Origin: Candidatus Williamhamiltonella defendens
GTDB taxonomy: Bacteria; Pseudomonadota; Gammaproteobacteria; Enterobacterales; Enterobacteriaceae
Assembly: GCF_900699045.1 (NCBI RefSeq)
Contig: NZ_CAADHL010000002.1
Location: forward strand, 186,001 to 250,000
Direction of reading: 5' to 3'
Length of the DNA stretch: 64,000 bases
Shown here: piece by piece, positions 20,446 to 30,352 of the stretch
Layout of the letters: each line of letters starts with the position of its first letter
How positions within the stretch are numbered: the first letter of the stretch is position 1
Notes under the pieces: generated by a model
What the model saw: the letters and a program-made list of their open reading frames with translations, nothing else
Database searches by the model: none
Told to the model about the DNA's origin: nothing
Made by a program: the position numbers and the translations under genes

Positions 20446-20602
20446 CCCCCTTAAGTTTGTTAAGTTTTAAGCGTTTTTTGCAGGAGATTTTAAAGAAAAA
20501 AACTACTAATGCCAATAACTGAAGAGTGGCTTGGCATAATGAATCAAGTTACTTATTCCGTGCCTGGACAGAACAAAACATCTCTTTTAAATTAGAAAAG
20601 AG

Positions 20603-21072
20603 ATGGCTGGAAAGGTCACAGATTATACTTTAACTAAAGATGATAATGGGTTTAAACAAATTCAGTCCGTGACATTGCTGCTTACTAATAAGGAGAATAA
20701 ACAAAGCCCGATTACCTTTACGGGTATAATGAATTTTGATCAAGCAATCAATGAATTGAACGGTTATGCAAATGATGGTGAAACATTTTGCCGAATACTA
20801 AAAAAACTGCGCACTTTGTTTGCGTTTAAAGTACTAACAGCAAAAGTGATTGATTATGTTCTTAGAGTAAAGGTAAAATTTAATCGGTCATATTTGAAGT
20901 TAATGATAAAAATGGCAACAAGATAAGCACAGTGATATATGTTACATATCCTAATCAAAATATATTTGAGCAAGTGAAGGTTAATTTATTAGTAAATGTC
21001 AATAATATTATCGCAAATCCTGGCAACGATTTAAATATCATTGCAACCACCGATTGGTCCTCTGAATTGTGA
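20603..21072 (+). pseudogene. Hypothetical protein interrupted by a frameshift
   Basis: The first part (ATG at 20603) reads MAGKVTDYTLTKDDNGFKQI and continues through NKENKQSPITFTGIMNFDQA. Near 20890-20900 the sensible frame changes and continues as VIFEVNDKNGNKISTVIYVT, then NIFEQVKVNLLVNVNNIIAN and a TGA at 21070-21072. Both halves look like one beta-rich protein of about 155 residues, possibly secreted or surface-exposed, though no signal peptide is visible. One frameshift separates them. No family recognised. Confidence 0.4.
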
Positions 21073-21369
21073 TTAAAATCGTATTTTTAAATAGAAATAC
21101 GCTGAAGAACCGACAAAAATAGTCTATGTTAGACTCCATCATTTTTTATGTGAATAGTGCAGTGAAAACGAAATGGACAGAACGCGCTGACTTTTTAACC
21201 CAGATCAATAAATGTGATTACCATTATGGGAAAATTTTGTGTAAATTCGGTCTTCAGTATCAGATTATTTTTAGAAATCACACTGTTCTCGCCTAATATT
21301 AAATTTATTTCTCAGTTCTTCAGCGGTTCTCTATAAATTAAAACATGAATAAAATGGAAAATATTTTCT

Positions 21370-21953
21370 ATGAGTCACTTTTTGCACATTGATATAGGTT
21401 ATAGCTTATTAATCGTTGGCTGTTAATGCGCAGTGTATGTACTAAAATGTTTCTGAACACAGTTTACAAGTTGCTTTTGTTGCACATGCTATCGCTATCA
21501 TCAAAAATCTTCAATTCCAAGGCCATTTAAATGTTGAACGTATTGCATTATTAGCGATCTACCATGATGCCAGTGAAGTAATCACGAGTGACCTTCCTAC
21601 ACCCATCATATATTATGATAATAATATTTCTGATGCGTATAAAAATAGAAAAATAGCACAACAACAATTGATCAATATGTTACCCGTTGAGTTAAAAAAG
21701 ATTTTTACAGTTTCTTAGATGACAGCTACCGAACTGAAGAAGAAAAATATTAACAAAACAGGCAGATTTTTTATGCGTTTATATTAAATGTTTATAGGAA
21801 TTATCAGCAGGTAACAACGAGTTGCTTCAAGCAAAAAACGGTTAGCAAAAACTAAAAATGATAAATATGCCTTGAATAAATTATTTTATAAACTACTTAC
21901 TTCCTAGTTTTTCGTTATATTTAGATTAAATCAGTGCGCAAAATTCTGAATAA
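21370..21953 (+). pseudogene. yfbR: 5'-deoxynucleotidase YfbR, pseudogene
   Basis: Starting with ATG 21370 (MSHFLHID), the HD-domain protein YfbR can be read in pieces: [77 protein letters not shown] and, after an in-frame TAG and a frame change, FLCVYIKCL-ELSAGNNELLQAK and PSFSLYLD-ISAQNS ending at 21953. The catalytic HD pair in YHDASE remains, but the first His region is lost to stops and frameshifts. YfbR hydrolyses deoxynucleoside 5'-monophosphates. There are no recognisable intact neighbours. Confidence 0.85.
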
Positions 21954-22089
21954 ACTTTTTATAAAACCTACTGACCTCTTCTAAAGAATCTGATTTATAA
22001 ATTACCCAAAAAGTTTTATCGCATTTTTTAAAAATGCATTTTATAATATCAGCTAAGAATTGATAGCTAGATGGCGGTTCGATCGCCAT
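21931..22089 (-). CDS. Small ORF, unknown (52 aa)
   Basis: ATG at 22089, preceded by AAGAGG seven bases upstream (a good ribosome-binding site), opens a 52-residue frame: MAIEPPSSYQFLADIIKCIF, then KKCDKTFWVIYKSDSLEEVS and a basic end. It overlaps the tail of the dead yfbR by 23 bases on the opposite strand. No family recognised. The ribosome-binding site and the ordinary composition favour a real small gene, but expression is unproven. Confidence 0.35.
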   Translation of the reverse strand: MAIEPPSSYQFLADIIKCIFKKCDKTFWVIYKSDSLEEVSRFYKKFIQNFAH

Positions 22090-22554
22090 AATTTGCCTCT
22101 TTTAAATTGAGAAACTTAAATCTTACTGATTGTGATCTTTTAACACAAATCAGAAATTGTCTTGAACGCTATCTTTTTATAAAAAGAAAATAATTTTATA
22201 AAAATTTTTTGAAAATATTATGGCTTGATTTTTATTAATTTATTGTTATTAAAAACCTTTTTTAATAAGGACAGAATAACATCAATTTAAAAAGAAACCC
22301 TTTCTATCTTTGATTTTAAGCATTTATTTATGGAGCATACATAAAGTTATCCGCAGGAATGGTGGATAACTCTATTCCCTCTATCTGTGATTAAGACCGA
22401 TAAAATACTTAATTTTTTACAAAAATTTTTTATTTTTTGAATTTTTTCATATTAATTTGAATTTTTATTCATATTTGTGATATGAGCTGTCTTGCTTATT
22501 AAAATGAGATTAATAAAGATTACCCAGTTCCTTCATTAAAATCACGTTTTAATA
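22090..22554. other. AT-rich spacer with a pair of DnaA-box-like sites
   Basis: There is no gene here. The stretch is very AT-rich (especially 22140-22280 and 22410-22500). Two DnaA-box-like 9-mers lie head to head: TTATCCGCA at 22347-22355 and GGTGGATAA (complement TTATCCACC) at 22361-22369; each differs from TTATCCACA by one base. Too few boxes and the wrong neighbours for a chromosomal origin; meaning unknown. Confidence 0.35.
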
Positions 22555-23220
22555 TTATTCATTTAATAAACAAATATTGAGATAATCACCAAGATAATTT
22601 TTTGTATCCTTCAAATTAATAGGAAGGTAATGGATGACACCTACTAATGGCGATACTAATCTTTTTTCCAAATTTGAAAAACATTCTTTTTGGCGATCTA
22701 TAACGGGGGAAACTGCGTTGTCTATCCTGATAATGGAATATTATCTTGAAGAATGGCCTGATTTGTAAGGAAAGCGTGATTAAGGAAGCCTATTTTTAAC
22801 GCCACCACCATGATCACTTTTAACTTTTCTTTTTGAACCCAATCTGCAAAGATGATGCGGCCTGATAGAGGCGTTAACCAACCGCCCGATTCCTCAATGC
22901 ATATCCAATCGGTCGAACGTTCTTGCCTTAATCCCTGACATAAGTCAGGGAAGTATTTTCTTTCTGATAGGCTGGTAATATGAGATGCGCTAGCCTCTAA
23001 AAAGGTGATGGAGTTGACCTATTCATCACGTGAATTTTTGAGTGCTATAGGCTTGCAAAAATATCTCGTCTTTATTTTGTGGACCCTATAGCTTCATCAG
23101 GCTTCCTGAAGCGACTGGTTTATATCCCGCGGTAAAATGGCCTTGTTGAGAGTCGCTGTTTGCAATAATTCGCACATGGTAAAGGTTTGATACCCACATC
23201 TGTATCTATCCTACTTATCA
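22555..23220 (-). pseudogene. bioD: Dethiobiotin synthetase, pseudogene
   Basis: On the minus strand the order of BioD blocks is kept: a ruined P-loop area (RIDTDVGIK in place of GTDTEVGKT), FTAGYKPVASGSLMK, TDWICIEESGGWLTPLSG, IIFADWVQKEKLKVIMVVAL, IGFLNHAFLTNQAI, IDRQKECFSNLEKRLVSPLV and the C-terminal NYLGDYLNICLLNE ending at TAA (22555). Stops and frame changes separate nearly all blocks. BioD closes the ureido ring of dethiobiotin. It is the last of four dead genes in bioBFCD order. Confidence 0.85.
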
Positions 23221-23224
23221 ACCA

Positions 23225-23985
23225 AGACGTAATCACGATAAATAATCCTATACACTAATTGATAACTGAGCAGATACTCTCCGAACTTGATAGGATCAGT
23301 ATGTTCCAGTTTTTAGATGCATACACGACCTGCTTAAGCCCACTTTACGCCCTTGATGTACATGAGTTGTCATGACACCTCTTAAAGACTGTATGAGTGA
23401 TCTCAGATCAGGATAACACACTTTGGATAAGCACATTTTGAATGTAGAGTGATAAGGCGTACAGATCTGTTGGATTATCCTCGAAAGATAAAAAACTATT
23501 AATATGTGGTTCGCTCTTCACCTTTGCCGGGCTTGAGCAAGTTCTTTAAGGGAACTCATGTCCAGATTTGAAAATACAATCACGCCTCTAAATTGAGGCG
23601 TGCGACGAAATTCTGCTAAAACTACTTTTAAATCATCACACTATTGAATCTCCATGTTACTAAAAAACTGAACTATTTTTTAATCTAAAATAGGAAGATG
23701 TTCAGTATCTAATAATAAATGAGCCTCTGCCATTGATTTTTTTTCACTTTTTTCAACATCTAGAGAGACAAATTTAGTGACAATACCCTGTTTCTATTTT
23801 GTCGTTAAAATTGACTGAAATGTTCTATACCAAAACTCGCATTAAGCACCCAATACTTTTGAATATCTCCAGTCATCTGTAACAAACGAAAGACCACCTC
23901 TTTTTGTAATCAAGCGACTTTCTGATAGCTATGAGCAGCTCGGCTGAAGACTGAAGTAATATCGGTTTTCTTAACCGATTGAATG
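23225..23985 (-). pseudogene. bioC: Malonyl-ACP O-methyltransferase, pseudogene
   Basis: The N-terminal piece SVKKTDITSVFSRAAHSYQK matches the start of BioC and is followed by a stop. Further down DDLKVVLAEFRRTPQFRGVI and VFSNLDMSSLKELAQARQ correspond to the part of BioC after the SAM-binding domain, and a last piece before bioD corresponds to the C-terminus (YVLVDK). The methyltransferase core is scrambled. BioC starts pimeloyl-ACP synthesis for biotin. It sits between bioF and bioD, as in E. coli. Confidence 0.75.
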
Positions 23986-25150
23986 AAAAAATTTTTTGAG
24001 ATATAATAAAAATAAGTGAACTCCTTCCAATAACCTGGCAAGATCATCAAATTCTTTTGTTGCCGTGATCGTAATACGCAGTTTTTCTGTACCATTCGCA
24101 TTGTAGAATGGCTGTATTGCAGGCATCCATAGCCTATAATCACGTAATTTCAGTTATAATTATTATATTGATGGTCAATTTTTTAAAAAATGGGTTGAAT
24201 GGCAGAATCTCTACAAGTGCTTTATAGATTCCTGAAACCATGCATTCCCTGGCGAAATCGCACAATATTTGCTTGAAGCTGTTGACGCAAATAGATCTCC
24301 TATTTTCGCATGCATTTTAACGCCACCAACAACGCGTAAGCCTAAGCTGTCGGCATCCGCCGGGCTGTAGATCAAATGTCGTGAAAATTTTAAAAAGTAC
24401 TGTGCAAGATCTTATGATCACAAAATCGCAGTACCACTTAAATCCAGGCTTTTCCAAAAGTGACTACCAGCACTTCCGGTTTAACTCTCTCTTGACAGCA
24501 ACTCCCTCTCCCTTCTACGACGTCTATACCATACACATCGTCTACTAATAATACGTTACTATGTTGATGTAATAGGCCTAGATACGCTGAATCTTCGACT
24601 ATACTAAATAACCCTTTTTGATCACTAAGGTCTCTCTAGATCAAGGATTTTTTAAGTGTTTTGTAATGAATCGAGTTGATGATATGCAAAATGAAAAAAT
24701 AGAGTAGAGGAATAGAGCATTTCTTCCAGTAAAAAAGCATGGCTTAAACGATCCGCCAAAACACGATCGCATTGCTTTAATAGCGAAGCCAATAAAGCTT
24801 GATTAGCACTATATTCAGAAGTAAAAATAGTGAGCGCGAGTAATCCAGCGAGTCTGAGAGAGTTTCTTGAAACCAGCGTAAGGCTTTGTATATCCTATAA
24901 TATATCTCTGGCCGCCACTGCCGATACCATACTATATTGCTCCTTTTTGACAATATTTAATCACTTCTTTATTCTGGCTGAGCCACAAATAATAATTGCT
25001 TGAAAAATTGAGATAGCGCCGATCGTTGGTGTGTAACCATCGACTTGTACCTGTTTGATTAACGAACAGAGTGCGATAAAGCCTCTGATACTGTCTATGT
25101 TGTAGGGCCTACGATATTTTTTTAGCCAGCTTTAAATGGCTGCATTATAA
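23986..25150 (-). pseudogene. bioF: 8-amino-7-oxononanoate synthase, pseudogene
   Basis: Blocks of BioF appear in order: DRRYLNFSSNYYLWLSQNKE, YGIGSGGQRYIIGYTK, DDVYGIDVVEGRGSCCQERV, KPEVLVVTFGKA (the strand before the PLP-lysine region), LKFSRHLIYS and the C-terminal LWMPAIQPFYNANGTEKLRI followed by TITATKEFDDLARLLEGVH. Frames change repeatedly and there are many stops. BioF condenses pimeloyl-ACP and alanine with PLP. The gene lies between bioB and bioC. Confidence 0.82.
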
Positions 25151-25174
25151 AAATAAGATGAATCTTCTTTTTAC

Positions 25175-26020
25175 TCAATTTTTTAGTTTTGTGCAAAAAG
25201 AGACGAGTTTTCTGAGAGGGTTTTGACAAAAAAATTTTCCAAGCGGGGCGGTTTTTACTTGAATCCATTGTGGATTTAATTCTAATTGACGAAACAACTG
25301 TACATTCTTGTCTTCCGATGAATTTGACGTGATCAGCAAGTTACTGCCATAAAAAATCGAATTGGCACCGGCCATAAAACATAGGGCTCGTGTTTATGCG
25401 TGCATTTTCTCTACCTATAGAGAGACGAATATAAGTAGCAGGCATCATAATACGAGCAACCACGATAGTCCGTATAAAATCAAAGACATCCAAATCTTGT
25501 TTATGCTTAAAAGGAGTTCCCTTCACCTTGTCCAGAATGTTTATAGGGATACTTTCAGGTGTCGGTGATACATTTGCAAGCTGTTCCAACAAATTGATAC
25601 GGTATTTGTGGCTTGCTCCCATCCCAATAATCCCACAAACTTTAATCCCTGCTTGACGGCGGACTTCATCTAAGGTATCGAGACGCTCTTGATAGGTACT
25701 GGTTGTAATCACACTTGAATAAAATTCAGGAGAAGTATCTAAATTATAATTGTAGTAATCCGAACCAGCGTTCATGAGGTGATCTGCTTGGGTTTTGTAC
25801 AAGCTTCCAAGTGTTATACAGGTTTCCATCCTTTACAATCTTCATGGCAGGTGCCGGTTATTTATAGATAATGAAGTGCTAATTTGTACCTGCTGAGGCT
25901 CAAAATATTGACGATAAATCTGCCGGACACTGAATAAAAGCTCGAGTATGGGTTGCTTAAAAAACGCAAAGCTTTTTGCAATGTCTATGTTACCTATTTG
26001 GGAATCTGGTTTCTATAAAC
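25175..26020 (-). pseudogene. bioB: Biotin synthase, pseudogene with internal deletion
   Basis: The best preserved of the bio remnants. The N-terminal part reads ILELLFSVRQIYRQYFEPQQ VQISTSLSIN (two adjoining blocks). The radical-SAM CxxxCxxC region and about 60 following residues are deleted, and the sequence joins directly to [20 protein letters not shown]. Then come [40 protein letters not shown] and, after a frameshift near 25375, [20 protein letters not shown]. Without the cluster-binding cysteines no sulfur insertion into dethiobiotin is possible. The exact start is uncertain. Confidence 0.88.
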
Positions 26021-26138
26021 TTCTCCAAAAGAAATAATAGAAACAGTCTGAGCAGTTTAATTGATATCTGATCAGTTTGCGACGTGAAAGTTATCTCCTA
26101 TAAAATAAATGGGATTGGTTAAAGAACAAATCCATCGG

Positions 26139-27893
26139 TCATGAAATATTCTCAAACTGGAGGCGATTAAGTTGAGCATAAGCGCCTTTTTGAGCTAGCA
26201 ATTCAAAATGTCGCCCTCGTTCAATAATACAACCATTTTCTATCACCAAAATTTCATCTGCCTTTTCAATTGTTGATAACCGATGAGCAATCACTAACGA
26301 AGTCCGATTTTTTTTTAATTGTTCTAATGCTTCTTGAATAATTCCTTCTGACTCTATATCTAGCGCTGAAGTAGCTTCATCAAGAATTAAGATGGGGCAA
26401 TCACGTAATACCGCTCGTGCGATCGCGATGCGTTGACGCTCTCCTCCTGACAACATAACCCCGTTTTCTCCAATAAGAGTATGGAGCTCTAGATCCATTT
26501 TTTTAATAAAATCAATCGCATGAGATACATGTGCTGCTTTTTCTATTTCTTCATCACTGTAATGTCCATGAAAAGGGTAAGCAATATTATTTGCTACTGT
26601 ATCATTAAAAAGGTGAACATTTTGAGACACTAATGCAATCTGATTACGTAAAGACCTCAGCTTATAATCACGCAAATCACAGCCGTCTACTAAAATATGA
26701 CCAGAGCTAACATCGTAAAAACGAGTTAATAGTTTAGCAATAGTGGATTTCCCTGAACCAGAGCGACCCACTAAAGCCACCATTTTTCCAGATTCAAGGT
26801 GTAGATTGATGTCAATAAGGGTCGGGGTATTTTTCCCTGGATAAAAAAAAGTGACATTACGAAATTCAATTTCACCTTTTGATCGTTTGATTTCTAATGT
26901 TCCTAAATCTTCCTCTTGTTGCATATCCAAAATGGAAAATAGAGTTTGACAGGCGGCCATGCCTTTCTGAAATTGAGCATTTACATTCGTTAAAGATTTC
27001 AGAGGACGCATTAAAGCTATCATAGAGGAAAAAACCACGGTAATGGTACCTGCTGTTAAGGTTTCTATTATTGACGGAAAACTCGCTGCATATAAGACGA
27101 ACGCTAATGCAAAAGAAGCAATTAACTGAATAATAGGATCAGAGATGGATGAGGCTGAAACCATTTTCATGCCTTGTTGCCTCATGTCATTGCTAACTTT
27201 ATTAAATCGCTCTCTTTCCGTTTTTTGGCCACCGAAGATCAACACTTCTTTGTGCCCCTTAAGCATTTGTTCTGCAGTAGCAGTGACTTGACCCATCGTA
27301 TTTTGCATATCTTTGCTGATGTTTCTAAAACGTTTAGATACTATTCGTATGATGATTGAAACAATAGGGGCAATAACAATAAGAATTAGTGATAATTGCC
27401 AGCTGTAATAAAACATCAAAATAAATAAACCAGTAATAGAGGCCCCTTCTCTCACTAGGGTAATTAAAGCACTGGAAGCAGAAGAGGCAACCTGTTCTGA
27501 ATCATAAGTAATCCTAGACAATAAAGTGCCAATAGATTGCTGATCAAAAAATGTGACTGGCATAGCCATCATATGGCTAAATAAACGGCGCCTAATATTC
27601 ATGACGACTTTTCCTGATACCCAAGAAATACAATAATTTGAAATAAAACTTGTCGTGCCACGGATAAACATTAAAGCAATTACCATCAATGGCATCCAAG
27701 TCATTATTGTACTATTAGTTTTACCAAACCCATCATCTAATAAAGGCTTTAGCAATGACAACATGAAAGTATCACAGCCCGCATTAATAATTAATGCGAC
27801 AACGGCAACGATTAAACCCATTTTAAAAGGATTTATGATTGGCCAAAGGCGACGAAAGGTTTGCCACGTAGAGAGATCTTGATCAGTTATCAT
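26139..27893 (-). CDS. msbA: Lipid A export permease/ATP-binding protein MsbA
   Basis: MsbA is the homodimeric ABC flippase that moves lipid A core from the inner to the outer leaflet of the inner membrane. From ATG 27893 the protein has 584 residues (E. coli 582), beginning [20 protein letters not shown]; an upstream TTG (27905) would add four residues without support. Six transmembrane helices (about 20-310) precede the nucleotide-binding domain with Walker [11 protein letters not shown]-loop, signature [14 protein letters not shown], Walker [13 protein letters not shown] and the switch His in VIAHRLSTI. Upstream is a dead comEC, the usual neighbour; lpxK, which normally follows, is absent and the decayed bio operon comes instead. 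Confidence 0.97.
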   Translation of the reverse strand: MITDQDLSTWQTFRRLWPIINPFKMGLIVAVVALIINAGCDTFMLSLLKPLLDDGFGKTNSTIMTWMPLMVIALMFIRGTTSFISNYCISWVSGKVVMNIRRRLFSHMMAMPVTFFDQQSIGTLLSRITYDSEQVASSASSALITLVREGASITGLFILMFYYSWQLSLILIVIAPIVSIIIRIVSKRFRNISKDMQNTMGQVTATAEQMLKGHKEVLIFGGQKTERERFNKVSNDMRQQGMKMVSASSISDPIIQLIASFALAFVLYAASFPSIIETLTAGTITVVFSSMIALMRPLKSLTNVNAQFQKGMAACQTLFSILDMQQEEDLGTLEIKRSKGEIEFRNVTFFYPGKNTPTLIDINLHLESGKMVALVGRSGSGKSTIAKLLTRFYDVSSGHILVDGCDLRDYKLRSLRNQIALVSQNVHLFNDTVANNIAYPFHGHYSDEEIEKAAHVSHAIDFIKKMDLELHTLIGENGVMLSGGERQRIAIARAVLRDCPILILDEATSALDIESEGIIQEALEQLKKNRTSLVIAHRLSTIEKADEILVIENGCIIERGRHFELLAQKGAYAQLNRLQFENIS

Positions 27894-28132
27894 TAAAATA
27901 TCCAAAGCTTATTGATGTTTGAAACACCAAGTGGTTGATGATACCAAAGAGGCATGAATTCTTCGCGGTAACTCCGAATTTTTCACGTTTTATCAAAAAA
28001 AACACGGTTAATTGCCCAGAAAAAGAAGTGTCTTGCCATAAAATATGATTTTTTAATAACGTTTAATTATTTTTTGTGCTGGTAAATGCCATTGATTATA
28101 ACGAGAGACCGCAGCGAAAGCGAAAGGAGGTT

Positions 28133-29600
28133 TCACTGCTCTTTAAAAAGGTGAGGTGGATGATGTTTTATTACCATGATGAGGTACTTATAAAAAAGTA
28201 GGGGCCAATTAATGGCCCAATTGTTGAATGAGTTGATATTCATTCTTGACTTATAAATCACCACTAAGGAATCAACTATATTGACGATCGTCAATCTGAA
28301 TGACACAAGAATCGTTATTCTTAGCGTTTTCCTATCGTTTTTTAAGCCAAAATACTTCAAAATTGAGTTCTTGCTATTATTATTGATTACCCTTGCTAAA
28401 AACTGCAAAAGTGATCAAATATGGTGTCTTTTCCTCCACGATCAATCACCCCCGACAAACCATGGCTAACATCTAGCATATCTACCCGCCATTTGTATCT
28501 TTTATATCCATGTCGTTTAGTAAATATCCATAAAAGAATATAAATATAATAACTGATATGATGTAGTGACTCCTCCAAAATTGAAAAGCCAAATAAATAA
28601 TGAAAACCAGCAAACCACTGTAACTAATGAGTTGTTCTTCTTTGCTGAAGGATAACTAGATCTTAAATTAAAATAATAACGGAGAAAAAAGAAAGCCGAT
28701 AGACAAATCCGCTAAAAACCAAAAAAATGAAGGAATAAAAGGGATAAAGGTAGTTAAAAATGCTAATAAGATGGCAGGGATCGTGATAAACGAAATGATA
28801 GAGACAGCCCATAAATTGGCTGTCAAAGCAGATAGGCTGATGCCGTGAAAGAATCCCACTTGAATAGGCAAGAGCAGTAACATCATACCTAATTGTAAAT
28901 GAAGCCATTCATTAATAATTGCCGCCGATATTGGTACCAAATACGATTTTCAGATAATCTTAAAGGGACTCCTGATACAAAAACTCAGATCGGCTACTGC
29001 AAAACAAGGTAACCAAAATCTATCTGACACATTGAACTCACAGTTCATAACTAGAGTTGCCATGCCGTATATTTTTTATAAAGACGCGTAACAGTAGTCA
29101 CCATGTTAATGCTAGCGTCGCCATAAGGTGGGGTCACTGGCGTCGAAGAGTTATATATCGAATACGGCTGAACACCACATCATGAGTGGGAAGGCTTATC
29201 GTATTTAAGTGATAGGGAAGCAAAACCGTAAGGATCGTGCAAATAAAGCACCGAAAAGAGCCGCCATGGCAATATGCATACCCAAAATAGCCATAAGATG
29301 CGCAGTGACAGTTTTTTAAAATTGTTTTCAATCATTTTATTCAGTAATTTTCGCTTACCAAAAGCCACTGTGATCAGAATACGGACGTAATTATAAATAT
29401 TGATACTATTTTTAACACTGCTGATCATTTTTTGTCGCATATCACATTGTAGCTCAATAGATTTAGCAGAGATTAATTATCCCGGATAAATATTGTTTAT
29501 CGGCCAAAGCCCAACGTTGACTATTGACCCCCCTGCATTAAGAGTGCTGTGTATTGCGCGCATTTAAACTTTAAGTTGCCATTTTTGGCCTGAGTAAAAC
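28133..29600 (-). pseudogene. comEC: ComEC/Rec2-type DNA uptake channel, pseudogene
   Basis: Upstream of msbA on the same strand, pieces of ComEC (YcaI) follow in order: NSQRWALADKQYLSGIIN, then HLMAILGMHIAMAALFGALF (about 29200-29310), then the membrane segment NEWLHLQLGMMLLLLPIQVG and SLSALTANLWAVSIISFITI (28668-28940), and WRVDMLDVSHGLSGVIDRGG (about 28430-28490), the start of the metallo-beta-lactamase-like domain. All are separated by stops and frame changes. ComEC forms the inner-membrane channel for transforming DNA. comEC-msbA adjacency is the same as in E. coli. Confidence 0.82.
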
Positions 29601-30352
29601 GACGGCAAATAGTCATTACAAATGACAGATACAAAAATCGCAGGAAATAAATACTTCCCTTCTAATTTATGCATATCTAATAAAACTCTTTGCTTTCATT
29701 TTTTTTGATGGTGTTTTTGCAATTGCACGCTTTTAACTATTGCAACGATATTTTTCTGACCTTGAGTGAGAAAATCTACCTGTTTTAATAACGTTTTGGA
29801 ATGCAAACATCCCTAAAAAAGCTGATGCTGACGAGAGACAAAAAATGATAAGTTAAATTTATGTTATATTCAGCAATAAAAACAATATTAAAAATAAAAT
29901 AATAATTTTTGTTCAGGTAATTTTTTGTAAAAATAAGAGGAAAAATACCACAAATCATAACAAAGGCCGATTTATATATGGATAGATTAATAATCGCTCT
30001 CGCTTATTTAATGATAGTATATCCAAAAATCTAGAGCGGCTTCTATTAATTTTGGTTAATGAAATAGATGTTCATTTATATATTTTATTTAAATCTTAAT
30101 AAAATTTTTTTTAATCAGACTCAATAAACCACAGCTCTAATGACAGAATTTTTATAATAAAAAGACTATCTACTAATTAAAAATAATTTCTATTTAATGA
30201 TTAAAACATTGAGATCGAGATCAAATTTTATTTTTTTATTTTATGAAAAATAAAAAATTGGGATGTTGATCTCAAAAATCGCAATTTGAATAAGGTGTTT
30301 TACATATAAGCTAAACAGATTTTTAAGCTCTATTTTTTGTTATTTTTAATTT
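29601..30352. other. Intergenic region, AT-rich
   Basis: About 750 bases between the comEC remnant and the end of putA. The first part (to about 29700) may still be the ruined 5' end of comEC. The rest is very AT-rich with no open frame of interest and no hairpin terminator that I can point to. Confidence 0.4.

Larger units (their letters stand above)
18275..20602. other. Gene-poor stretch downstream of ssrA with unidentified remnants
   Basis: About 2.3 kb without any gene I recognise. It holds three short open frames and one badly broken coding remnant, listed separately, and AT-rich filler (for example 19330-19700). The 3' end of ssrA is a common attachment site for prophages and islands, so an old insertion is possible, but I see no integrase and no second copy of the tmRNA 3' end in the window. 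Confidence 0.4.

Noticed and set aside
18241..20602. Prophage or island integrated at ssrA
   Set aside because: No integrase, no phage gene and no repeated tmRNA 3' end could be seen; kept only as a possibility.
22090..22554. Chromosomal origin of replication
   Set aside because: Only two DnaA-like boxes, no 13-mer array and none of the usual oriC neighbours.
22634..22768. A 44-codon plus-strand ORF with AGGAAGG in front
   Set aside because: It lies exactly antisense to the C-terminal part of the bioD remnant, which explains the sequence.
27894..27905. Longer MsbA starting at TTG 27905
   Set aside because: The ATG at 27893 matches the family N-terminus better; the four extra residues have no support.
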